Positions 1 to 8,064 of a stretch of DNA of 64,000 nucleotides are shown in pieces. Position numbers and translations under genes: made by a program. The stretch spans positions 181,688 to 245,687 of the forward strand of contig NZ_JAAHGO010000003.1 of the NCBI RefSeq assembly GCF_010672455.1. The letters are read 5' to 3'. The notes under the pieces were generated by a model, which searched no databases, had not been told where the DNA came from, and saw only the letters and a list, made by a program, of their open reading frames with translations. The stretch comes from Okeania sp. SIO2C9 (GTDB lineage Bacteria > Cyanobacteriota > Cyanobacteriia > Cyanobacteriales > Microcoleaceae). Position 1 is the stretch's first letter, and every line of letters begins with the position of its first letter.

Positions 1-447
1 ATCAAAAAAACAGCAATAATAGCAGACAATATTTTAGCTTTTGAGCAAGAAAATGAATTAAATAAATTATTATTTAAGGCACAAATAAAGCAGTTAAGAA
101 TTAGATTAGAGAAGCAAATAATCCTAAAAATATCTTGTGGTTTGCCTAAAGGTAAATCCAAAGAGCTTTTATTTGAAATTATTTTAGAAAAGGGAATTCC
201 TTTATGTTTATGGTTCAAAAGCAAAGATAAGAGGGATGAGTTAAATGATTCAGATTATCAATCTCTGATAAATCAACTAAATAATTTAATAACAGTAGAA
301 GATTTACAAGATGTAAATAGATTATATGCAAAAATTTTTGATATTCGTAAAAGACACCTTGCTGATACTTGTAAAAAAAGATGTTTAGGTTACCATTTAA
401 GAATTTTGTGTGATTATACTGAACGAAGACCAATTAATCTGCCTACT

Positions 448-471
<24 letters not shown>
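1..471 (+). CDS. VMAP-like protein, C-terminal part (5' end outside window)
   Basis: The reading frame is open from the first base, so this is the last 156 residues of a longer protein. The segment reads like the C-terminal domain of vWA-MoxR-associated proteins (VMAP-C): a hydrophobic 'PLCLWFKSKD' strand, a helical stretch around 'LQDVNRLYAKIFDIRKRHL', and a final 'LGYHLRILCDYTERRP' motif, which in the family is typically a histidine-leucine-rich 'WDxPxRLP'-like end. The next two genes on the same strand are the expected partners, a MoxR ATPase and a vWA protein, and this is the usual gene order of the ternary system. The effector part of VMAP would lie upstream of the window. The family call rests on motif recall plus context; no alignment was run. 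Confidence 0.68.
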
Positions 472-717
<246 letters not shown>

Positions 718-738
718 TTATTAAAAAAGGAGAAAGTA

Positions 739-1902
739 ATGGTTAAAAATCAACCCCAAAATAATGTTACAGAAAATCAGAAAAATTGGCTTTTTTTCTA
801 TGGTGATGGAAAGAGCCATGATGATGTTAATATTGCTGACCTTCCTGACCCTCCACCTTGGCGAAAATTTAAAGAAATTAAACAACTTGAATCAGAACAA
901 ACAGCAAAATCTCCAGAACTAATAGAACTTGAAAAACAGTGGCAAACTATTCAAGATTTAGCAAATTCTGAGGCAAATAAACGTGGTAGAGAAAAAGGTC
1001 AAAAATTCCGTATTTATTCCCCAGAAACAGAAGAAGATGATTGTCAAGAACCACTGGTTAATGTTGTGGATGCGGTAAATGCTGCAATATATTTACGACG
1101 ACCTCTTTTAGTAACAGGAAATCCTGGTTCCGGTAAAACCTCTTTAGCTTATGCGATCGCTTATGAATTAAAATTAGGGCCAGTATTGAATTGGGCCATT
1201 ACAGCTCGTTCTACTTTGCAGGATGGACTTTATCGTTATGATGCGATCGCTCGATTGCAAGATTCTCAGTTGCATAAAAATCAACTACAAGATATTGGTC
1301 AATATGTGACATTGGGTCCCGTTGGCACAGCTTTTTTACCATCTCTGTATCCGAGAGTACTATTAATTGATGAGATAGATAAAAGTGATATTAATTTACC
1401 TAACGATTTGCTTCACTTATTTGAAGACGGAAAATATGAGATTCCTGAATTAGTCCGTTGGGCTGATAAATCTCATACAATGGATAATAATCAACAAAAA
1501 TCAGTAAAAGTCCGCACGGAAGATATAGGAATTAAAGCTTCTATTATACGGGGAAGAGTTGATTGCTCCAGTTTTCCCATTGTGATAATGACCAGTAACG
1601 GGGAACGAGACTTTCCTCCTGCTTTTGTGCGTCGCTGCCTGCGAATAAGAATGCCAGATCCAGATACAACAGCTCTTAAAACTATTATTAACGCTCATTT
1701 TCAGGACGAGGAACAAAGTGAGAATCTGAAAAAAACAACGGAGGAACTTATTGAAGCTTTTTTAGAAAAAGAGGAACAGGAGCGAGCAAACGATCAGTTA
1801 TTGAATGCTATTTATATTCGTAATAATCTTAGTCCAGAAGCTTTTACCGATGATTTACAAGCTTTATTATTGAAAGGTTTATCGACTACAGATGAAATTT
1901 AA
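739..1902 (+). CDS. MoxR-family AAA+ ATPase of a vWA-MoxR-VMAP ternary system
   Basis: A 387-residue AAA+ ATPase of the MoxR group. Walker A is GNPGSGKT at residues 127-134. Walker B has the acidic pair D211-E212 within 'LLIDEIDKSD'. The downstream 'FVRRCLRIRMPDPD' contains the arginine-finger/sensor region. The first 100 residues are a charged extension unlike the compact MoxR core. AAGGAG at 727-732 sits at good spacing before the ATG. MoxR proteins act as chaperone-like ATPases paired with vWA proteins; here the vWA partner follows on the same strand and a VMAP-like gene precedes. In conflict systems the ATPase is thought to gate assembly or activation of the effector. The function in this cell is inferred from context. 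Confidence 0.85.
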   Translation: MVKNQPQNNVTENQKNWLFFYGDGKSHDDVNIADLPDPPPWRKFKEIKQLESEQTAKSPELIELEKQWQTIQDLANSEANKRGREKGQKFRIYSPETEEDDCQEPLVNVVDAVNAAIYLRRPLLVTGNPGSGKTSLAYAIAYELKLGPVLNWAITARSTLQDGLYRYDAIARLQDSQLHKNQLQDIGQYVTLGPVGTAFLPSLYPRVLLIDEIDKSDINLPNDLLHLFEDGKYEIPELVRWADKSHTMDNNQQKSVKVRTEDIGIKASIIRGRVDCSSFPIVIMTSNGERDFPPAFVRRCLRIRMPDPDTTALKTIINAHFQDEEQSENLKKTTEELIEAFLEKEEQERANDQLLNAIYIRNNLSPEAFTDDLQALLLKGLSTTDEI

Positions 1903-1933
1903 AAAAACGGTAATTTTAACAGGAATTACGCAT

Positions 1934-2198
1934 AATATCATGTCCGGTGGAATAGTGATAATTAAAGCTCGTAGTAGGGCTTTAGCCCGAAGCATAGATA
2001 TTTCTGGGGCTAAAGCCCTACTACAAACAAAAACTTTTTTATAACTAATTATCCGGACATGATATAACCGCTACAGGTAGTAGGGGCGTTTATAATTAGG
2101 CTCGTAGTTGGACTTTAGTCCTAATACTAAGCATTGTAAGGGCTAAAGCCCTACTACAAACAAAAACTTTATTATAAGTAATTATCCGAACATGATAT
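1934..2198. repeat. MITE-like element D, tandem one-and-a-half copy between moxR and the vWA gene
   Basis: A perfect 13-bp terminal inverted repeat, ATATCATGTCCGG at 1935-1947 and CCGGACATGATAT at 2053-2065, bounds a 131-bp element. A second, partly duplicated unit ends with CCGAACATGATAT at 2186-2198. Each unit carries an inner hairpin made from 'agggctttagccc' and 'gggctaaagccct'. No coding potential. It fills most of the 352-bp gap between the two genes, which have no other obvious intergenic signal. Confidence 0.8.
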
Positions 2199-2254
2199 TA
2201 GATAGGTTTTTTTTGTAATGAGTAGAGTAGTTTTAACTGTAACCAGAGAAAAAT

Positions 2255-5200
2255 ATGACTGATAAAATTGATAAATTTGACCATTTAATTAAGTTATTAG
2301 AAAAAGAATTGAAGCTCACAGGAACAGAAATTACTGAAATTCTTTGGTTAGCAATGCAGCGTCAATCTCATGCTTCTACTCACAGCAAAAAAATACTTTC
2401 TGAGGATGGAACAACAACAGAAGAAAGTAATAAAGTACCACCGAAATCTTCTGCTGTAATACCAGAAAATCCTACATATCCAAAAATTCCTCAAAAGAAT
2501 TCATACGCTGAAGTTGCTCCCAAAACTGATTCTCCTTCTTCCAATAAAGGTTATTTACCCATAAAAGTTCCTGATGTTTCTTCACTGCGTCACCCTCTTG
2601 AGATTGCTAGAGCATTTCGTCCCCTCATGCAATATATTTCTTATGGTAAAGCAGTTTTATTAGATGAAGAAGTTACTGTTGAAAACATTGCCGAATTGGA
2701 AGGAATTTGTGTTCCTATTCTCAAACCTCCCCTAGAACTTCAATTGGATTTAGCTTTAGTGATAGATAGGAGTGATTCCATGATTTTTTGGCAACAAACA
2801 ACTCAAGAATTACAACAATTGTTCAAACGTTATGGTATTTTTCGGAATGTACAAACTTGGGGAATGGTGACAGATACCGAAGGAAAAATTCGCCTGAAAC
2901 AAGGAATTAGGCAAAATAGTTACTCCCATAATTTTTATTCTCCCCAAAAACTTATCGATCCTACTCGTCGTCGTTTGATTTTAGTGGTTAGTGATTGTGT
3001 TAGTAATATTTGGCGTAATGGTAAAGCTTTTTCTTTGTTAGAAAGTTGGGGAAAACATAATGTTGTAGCAATTGTGCAAATTTTACCAGAACGGTTGTGG
3101 TTAAGAACTGCTCTAAGTTTAGGAGTAATGGTACAATTAGATTGTTTACAACCTATTGTGCCTAATAGCAACTTATTTATCAGAGAAATTTGGTTTGGGA
3201 GCGGTCATAATTTACAAAATGGGATAAAAGTTCCTGTCTTTAGTTTAGAACCAGAACTGATAGAAACTTGGAGCGAAATGGTAGTAGGCAAAGGAACTAT
3301 TGGTGCTGGTGGTTTTGTTTTTTCCTCTTCATTAAACCAAGAACCAAAGCAAATAGTTGAAAATACAGAAATAGAAAGCTTAACCAGTAAAGAACGGGTG
3401 TATAACTTTGAGATGAGTTCTTCAAAAATAGCACAAAATTTAGCGAAATTACTCTCTGCTGCACCTGTCATTAATTTACCTATTGTACGGTTAATTCAAA
3501 AAAATTTTCTCAGTGAGTCTCAACAAGTTCATGTAGCAGAAGTCTTTCTTGGCAATATTCTCAAACCTAAATCTTTAATTACTCCTGACACTAATTCTGA
3601 TGAAGTTCAATATCAGTTTATTGATGAAGAAGTGAGAGATATTCTGCTTAAAAATAGTCCGAGAAAGAATTCTGAAGAGATTATTACTGTAATTTCTCAG
3701 GATTTTGCCAAGCGACTAGGCAAGAGTCTCCAAGAATTTTTGGCATTGCTGAAAAAACCCGATGAGTTAGAAAGATTAAAAACTGAAAATAATGTTGCAG
3801 ATTTAGATATTAAATATTTTGCTACAGTCACAACTAAAGTTTTAAAAAGATTAGGAGGAGCTTATGCTCGCTTTGCTGAAGAAATAGAAAAATCTCAAGA
3901 TGAAATCCCTGGTAATACTGCTACGTCAAAAGGTATTAATTTAGATAATTTTGAATCATTTGATTTGACAGCTCAAGTTGCTACTATTGCTAAATTAAAA
4001 ACTATTTTATTAATTGAAGACGAACAAGAGGTAATCCAAGAAGTATCAGAAAATTTATCATCTCAATATGGCATTACTGTCATAGGAACAGATAGTATCA
4101 ATGAAGTTATTGAATTAGCAGAATCAGGAGAAATAGATTTAATTTTAATTAATTATAGTTTACCCAAAAGCCTCTACCAAGGCACAATACTTAATGGGGT
4201 AGAAATTATTGGAATTTTGAAAAAAAATCATCATCTTTCCTCAACTTTACCTATTGTTGGTTTTTCTTGGGTTGCTGATACAGCTAATGAATTTCTTGAA
4301 AGTGGTGCAGATGGTTTTTATCATAAAAGAGAATTGTTCAAAAGGAGAGAGTTGTTCAAAAGTAGAGATTATCAAAAATTTGTTGATTATCTGCAAGAAA
4401 TCTTTCATAAAGCTATTGAAAATACATTCTTTCAACTAGGAAAAAATTATGGTATTGCTATCGGCATTAACCAATATAACTATCTACCATCCCTGCGATA
4501 TTGTGTTAGAGATGCAGAAGTAATTCAAGATTGGTTTGAGCAGCAAAAGTTTAACAAAGTTGACCTATTGCTAGATGTAACTTCAAAAAGATTAAGTGAT
4601 TTTTTGACTTCGACATTTGAGAAACCTTTCTTATCAGCAGAAGATAACTTATGGTTTTTCTTTAGCGGTCATGGTAGACTTGTTAATAAATCTATCCATT
4701 CAAAGCAATATTTCCTTTTAGAAAGGATTGATCTTCCCCCTGGAGAAATTGGAGAGGGTGACTTTCTGTTTGGACACGGTATGGAGTATTTCTTGCTAGC
4801 AGACAGTAAAATTGAGGAAATCACAAAGACAGCAATTTCTCTTAGTTCTCTTATTCAACAACTACTATCTTCAGGTGCAGGAAGGGTAATTTTGTTCCTG
4901 GATATGATGAATAGAACATCTGATGTAATCCCTCTTAGCTCTATTTCGTCAATTAAAGACGAGAAGGGGCTTATAGTTTTTTATGCTTGCGAGCCCAATA
5001 CTGCTGCTTATGAAGTTGAGCAACTTCAACAAGGAAGCTTTACTTATGCCTTATATGAAGCCTTATCATCAACCCAAGGAAACTTAAGCATAAATCAACT
5101 TGAGAAGTTTTTAGGCGATCGCGTTCCTGAACTTAACCAACAGAATAGCCAAAGGAGGCAAACTCCACAAACATTTATTTCTCCCAGGTTGCTAGGAGAA

Positions 5201-6094
5201 TGGGTTCCCTTTCCTTCAAACTTTCAGGTTTTTCAGTATGCGACACCAACAGTCAACCAACGGGGAGAAATTATTAGGCAAAATACTAAGCTTGCCCAAT
5301 ATTTCACCGAAACCCTTCCAGATAGCGTTGAACTAGAAATGGTATCTATTCCTGGTGGTACTTTGACAATGGGTTCCCCTAAAAGCGAAAAAGATAGCAG
5401 AAGTCGTGAACGCCCCCAACATTATGTGACTGTTCCTCCCTTCTTTATGGGTAAATATCCTATTACTCAAGGACAGTGGAGAGCGATCGCTTCTCGAACA
5501 GACCTGGAGGTAAATTTAGATTTAAACCCAGACCTATCTAATATTAGAGAAGCATACCAAGGTATTGACAGATGGTCAAGACCAGTAGAGCAGGTGAATT
5601 GGTATGAAGCAGTAGAATTTTGTGAAAGACTCTCAAAACTAACTCGAAATAATTTTAGACTGCCGAGTGAAGCAGAATGGGAATATGCTTGCCGTGCTGG
5701 AACCACAACTCCCTTTCACTTTGGAGAAACTATCACAGGAGAGTTAGCTAATTATCGTGCCTCCGAAACTTATGGTGATGAACCAGAAAGAGAATATAGA
5801 CAAGTAACTACCCCTGTAGCTCAATTCCCTCCTAATGGCTTTGGATTATATGATATGCACGGAAATGTCTGGGAATGGTGTGCAGATGATTGGCATGATA
5901 ATTATAAGAATGCTCCTGCTAACGGCAAAGCTTGGCTAAATGGAGATAATAGTCATTCGCCGTTGCGGGGCGGTTCCTGGTACAACTACCCTTATGAGTG
6001 CCGTTCTGCATTTCGTGGCATCGACTTTAGGCGCGACCTCCACTACTTTGATGTTGGTTTTCGTATTGTGTGCGATGGCGGTAGAAGGGTTTGA
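2255..6094 (+). CDS. vWA / pseudo-receiver / caspase-like / FGE-sulfatase multidomain protein
   Basis: A 1279-residue protein. Residues 1-50 form a small helical segment, possibly an adaptor. A vWA domain of the SAV_2336-related type follows (about 160-330) with an intact MIDAS motif D171-x-S173-x-S175. A receiver-like domain (about 583-705) keeps the acidic pocket E588-D589-E590, but the phospho-accepting Asp is Asn633 ('LILINYSLP'). A caspase-like domain (about 725-935) has the catalytic His806 in 'FFSGHG', but at the position of the usual 'DACR' reads 'DMMN', so the nucleophilic Cys is Met885. The FGE-sulfatase/C-type-lectin-like domain (about 1025-1279) ends in a putative DGR variable region. 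It is the vWA partner of the MoxR ATPase upstream. Inference: a signalling scaffold and sensor rather than a working protease or phospho-relay. Confidence 0.85.
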   Translation: MTDKIDKFDHLIKLLEKELKLTGTEITEILWLAMQRQSHASTHSKKILSEDGTTTEESNKVPPKSSAVIPENPTYPKIPQKNSYAEVAPKTDSPSSNKGYLPIKVPDVSSLRHPLEIARAFRPLMQYISYGKAVLLDEEVTVENIAELEGICVPILKPPLELQLDLALVIDRSDSMIFWQQTTQELQQLFKRYGIFRNVQTWGMVTDTEGKIRLKQGIRQNSYSHNFYSPQKLIDPTRRRLILVVSDCVSNIWRNGKAFSLLESWGKHNVVAIVQILPERLWLRTALSLGVMVQLDCLQPIVPNSNLFIREIWFGSGHNLQNGIKVPVFSLEPELIETWSEMVVGKGTIGAGGFVFSSSLNQEPKQIVENTEIESLTSKERVYNFEMSSSKIAQNLAKLLSAAPVINLPIVRLIQKNFLSESQQVHVAEVFLGNILKPKSLITPDTNSDEVQYQFIDEEVRDILLKNSPRKNSEEIITVISQDFAKRLGKSLQEFLALLKKPDELERLKTENNVADLDIKYFATVTTKVLKRLGGAYARFAEEIEKSQDEIPGNTATSKGINLDNFESFDLTAQVATIAKLKTILLIEDEQEVIQEVSENLSSQYGITVIGTDSINEVIELAESGEIDLILINYSLPKSLYQGTILNGVEIIGILKKNHHLSSTLPIVGFSWVADTANEFLESGADGFYHKRELFKRRELFKSRDYQKFVDYLQEIFHKAIENTFFQLGKNYGIAIGINQYNYLPSLRYCVRDAEVIQDWFEQQKFNKVDLLLDVTSKRLSDFLTSTFEKPFLSAEDNLWFFFSGHGRLVNKSIHSKQYFLLERIDLPPGEIGEGDFLFGHGMEYFLLADSKIEEITKTAISLSSLIQQLLSSGAGRVILFLDMMNRTSDVIPLSSISSIKDEKGLIVFYACEPNTAAYEVEQLQQGSFTYALYEALSSTQGNLSINQLEKFLGDRVPELNQQNSQRRQTPQTFISPRLLGEWVPFPSNFQVFQYATPTVNQRGEIIRQNTKLAQYFTETLPDSVELEMVSIPGGTLTMGSPKSEKDSRSRERPQHYVTVPPFFMGKYPITQGQWRAIASRTDLEVNLDLNPDLSNIREAYQGIDRWSRPVEQVNWYEAVEFCERLSKLTRNNFRLPSEAEWEYACRAGTTTPFHFGETITGELANYRASETYGDEPEREYRQVTTPVAQFPPNGFGLYDMHGNVWEWCADDWHDNYKNAPANGKAWLNGDNSHSPLRGGSWYNYPYECRSAFRGIDFRRDLHYFDVGFRIVCDGGRRV
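5964..6072 (+). other. Putative DGR variable region 1 (3' end of the vWA-FGE gene)
   Basis: Starts with the conserved 'tgcggggcggttcctgg' (protein LRGGSW) and ends with 'ggttttcgtattgtgtg' (GFRIVC). Between them, conserved islands (P, CRSAFR, RRD, HY) alternate with codons that differ from the second copy at 9221-9332, mostly at first and second codon positions. This is the pattern left by adenine-directed mutagenesis of AAY codons. No template repeat or reverse transcriptase is present in the window. Confidence 0.7.
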
Positions 6095-6106
6095 CAGTCA
6101 TCAGTA

Positions 6107-6296
6107 ATATCAAATCCGGTAGCGTCGGTGTAATAAGATAGTGAATCAGAATTTCCTACGGAATGCTCCGCAAACAGAATCCTGCAATCCTGCAATCCTG
6201 CAATCCAGAATTCAGAAGGGAAGAGAACTCAGAATTCTTTCCGCTCTAGGTGAAGATGGAATATTTTTTTTATACCGAATTAAACGGATTTGATAT
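6107..6296. repeat. MITE-like element with 12-bp terminal inverted repeats, and tandem octamer
   Basis: ATATCAAATCCG (6107-6118) and its exact complement CGGATTTGATAT (6285-6296) bound a 190-bp non-coding segment. Inside are the short dispersed palindrome 'tcctacggaatgctccgcaaac' core (about 6155-6176) and three tandem copies of CCTGCAAT (6181-6204). The 'aatccgg' end resembles the ends of element E. Confidence 0.75.
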
Positions 6297-6534
6297 AACA
6301 GGTTAAGAGTTGATTGTTCCCTCACAAAACTAAGGACTAAAAAAAAGCTTATGAGTACAACTAACAGTATTGTTGATCAGAAAGCTTACCAAATCTTATT
6401 TTCCATCATTAAAAGAACTGAAAAAAACTGATAACTGAAAAGGTGCAGATGAGATTAGCAAATTTTATTTACTATAGTAAAAAAGACTGAAAAAAATTGA
6501 TAACTGATAACTGATAACTGATAACTGAAAAGCA
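6297..6534. repeat. Intergenic stretch with heptamer STRR before xisI
   Basis: No coding potential seen. Four exact tandem copies of TAACTGA (6501-6528) lie immediately before the xisI start codon, where a ribosome binding site would be expected. The reverse complement of the same heptamer family (CAGTTAT) recurs at 20553-20573, as is typical of cyanobacterial STRRs. Confidence 0.7.
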
Positions 6535-6870
6535 ATGGATACCTTAGCTCAATATCGCGCTATTATTCAACAGGAACTCAAGGAATATACAGAAATTCCT
6601 TATGCTCACGGGGATTTACAATGCCGTTTAATTATTAGTGAGGATAGGAATAATTTTTTATTAATTACTCAAGGATGGGAAGATGACGTACAAGTTCATA
6701 GTTGTTTAGTTCATATAGAAATGATTGGGGATAAAATCTGGATACATCGGGATGGTTTAGAGGATGGAATAGCATCCGATCTACTTAGAGCTGGTATTCC
6801 TAAAAGTCAAATAGTCTTGGGTTTTCATCCCCCAGATGTGCGAGTTTTTACGGAATTTGCAGTCAATTAA
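6535..6870 (+). CDS. xisI: XisI-family protein (fdxN element excision controlling factor homologue)
   Basis: The 111 residues match the XisI family along their length: an N-terminal 'LAQYRAIIQQELKEY', a central 'HIEMIGDKIWIHRDGLEDGIASDLL', and the hallmark C-terminus 'IVLGFHPPDVRVFTEFAV'. In Anabaena, XisI works with XisH to control excision of the fdxN element. Many cyanobacteria carry numerous xisI copies unlinked to heterocyst development, and their role there is unclear. No xisH is adjacent, so this is an orphan copy. A degraded second copy (25543-25651) is preserved in an inverted segmental duplicate. No clear ribosome binding site, because an STRR abuts the start. Confidence 0.9.
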   Translation: MDTLAQYRAIIQQELKEYTEIPYAHGDLQCRLIISEDRNNFLLITQGWEDDVQVHSCLVHIEMIGDKIWIHRDGLEDGIASDLLRAGIPKSQIVLGFHPPDVRVFTEFAVN

Positions 6871-6955
6871 TTATAGCAATTCCCTCTTGAAAAGGTAGAC
6901 TTTAAATGTTCTCCTCTTTTTACAGCGCTTTCTGCTGTTATAAGGTACACCTATC

Positions 6956-6972
6956 GCGGGCAAGATGCCCGC
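6956..6972. repeat. Dispersed perfect hairpin GCGGGCA-aga-TGCCCGC
   Basis: A 7-bp perfect stem with a 3-nt loop, a common cyanobacterial interspersed palindrome. An inverted copy lies at 24905-24921, next to the duplicated PIN pseudogene. Confidence 0.8.
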
Positions 6973-7095
6973 ACTACAATATTTTCTTGTACATAATTTG
7001 CCCGAAATATGCTGTAAGGATCTAAAACTGTACCTCATAGATTAAAGAACTGCTATACTAGACATTAATTAATCTAAAATAGAGCCAAAAGCCTT

Positions 7096-7446
7096 ATGAA
7101 AAACGTTAAATTCGATGACCTAGAAAAACAAATTTTATTATCTCAAAAAGAACTTATTTCTATAGAGCATGAAGGGAAAACCATTGGTTATTATTATCCA
7201 ATAGGCGATCGCGAAACAGCCAAAAAAGCCAAAGAAGAACTTGACAGAATTACAGAAAAAACATTACATCCTACAGGATTAACAGAAGAAAAAATAGCGT
7301 CAATGTTTAGTCATATAGATCACGAAGCTGTCAATAAAGCAGTAGAAGAATTTGACATACTTATGGAACAAATATTAGCTCAGACAGGATTAACAGAAGA
7401 AGAATATGTATCAATGTTTATGAATGCAGTCGAGGATGAGAAATAA
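7096..7446 (+). CDS. Putative antitoxin partner of a PIN-domain toxin, internally duplicated
   Basis: A 116-residue acidic protein encoded just upstream of, and overlapping by one base (TAATG), a PIN-domain gene. That is the usual arrangement of type II antitoxin and toxin. The N-terminus ('FDDLEKQILLSQKELISIEHEGKTIGYYYPIGD') looks like the N-terminal part of cyanobacterial antitoxins that accompany PIN toxins. Residues about 40-115 hold two similar halves: 'AKKAKEELDRI...TGLTEEKIASMF' and 'VNKAVEEFDIL...TGLTEEEYVSMF'. A broken paralogue lies inverted at 25100-25452. Antitoxin function is inferred from position; no DNA-binding fold was proven. Confidence 0.65.
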   Translation: MKNVKFDDLEKQILLSQKELISIEHEGKTIGYYYPIGDRETAKKAKEELDRITEKTLHPTGLTEEKIASMFSHIDHEAVNKAVEEFDILMEQILAQTGLTEEEYVSMFMNAVEDEK

Positions 7447-7871
7447 TGCGTCTAGTTGTTGATACAAATATCTTAGTTGCTGAACTGCTGAGAAAGCGGG
7501 GAAGAGCTTTAATGAATTCCCCAAACTTAGAATTATTGTTAGCTGAAAAGATGAAAAATGAAGCTCAATACGAATTGCAAAAGCGGATTTCCATAATAGT
7601 TAATAAAACTAACTTAACTTCAGAACAGGGACAATTGGAATTAGAAAAAGCTTTAGGAATAATTGATAGGAAAATTGTCACTTTCCCTTTATCTTATTAT
7701 CAATCATTTGAAGCAGAAGCAAGAAAGCGTATTCCTAGAGATCCTAATGATTGGGAAACAGTTGCCTTAGCATTAGCTTTACCTGCAGCAATTTGGACAG
7801 AAGACTATGACTTTTTTGGTTGTGGATGTCCGACTTGGACAACTCAAACTTTATTGCTGCAAATTAACTAA
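7446..7871 (+). CDS. PIN-domain toxin (putative ribonuclease, COG1569-like)
   Basis: A 141-residue PIN-domain protein. It shows the N-terminal 'RLVVDTNILVAELL' acidic motif, the central 'RDPNDWETVALAL' acidic cluster and the C-terminal 'IWTEDYDFFG', which together give the metal-binding acidic residues of this nuclease fold. PIN toxins cleave RNA, and in type II systems the upstream protein neutralises them. The start overlaps the antitoxin stop by one base, indicating translational coupling. An internally deleted copy encoding residues 1-3 joined to the C-terminal part lies at 24953-25102, minus strand. Target RNA unknown. Confidence 0.85.
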   Translation: MRLVVDTNILVAELLRKRGRALMNSPNLELLLAEKMKNEAQYELQKRISIIVNKTNLTSEQGQLELEKALGIIDRKIVTFPLSYYQSFEAEARKRIPRDPNDWETVALALALPAAIWTEDYDFFGCGCPTWTTQTLLLQIN

Positions 7872-7880
7872 TAACTAACG

Positions 7881-8032
7881 GGCGTTGCTGAAGCTTGTGT
7901 ATAATATTAATCTTAATTCTTTAGGAGTAAGGAGTCAGGAGAGAAGAAATAAGAAGAAAGAGTAGTAGAAGAGAGAGTTTTTTGTTCGCGCTCTTATCTG
8001 AACATGATATCATACCTCTTTTCACCAACGCC
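7881..8032. repeat. MITE-like element I, copy 1
   Basis: GGCGTTGCTGAA (7881-7892) and TTCACCAACGCC (8021-8032) form terminal inverted repeats with one mismatch around 152 bp of non-coding DNA. The interior contains a D-type end (GAACATGATAT). The left end lies ten bases after the PIN stop codon, and the right end is just before the TIR-FGE gene. Related to copies at 14064 and 20027-20413. Confidence 0.75.
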
Positions 8033-8064
8033 AACAAACGAAGATAAAAAACAGGAGTATATAA

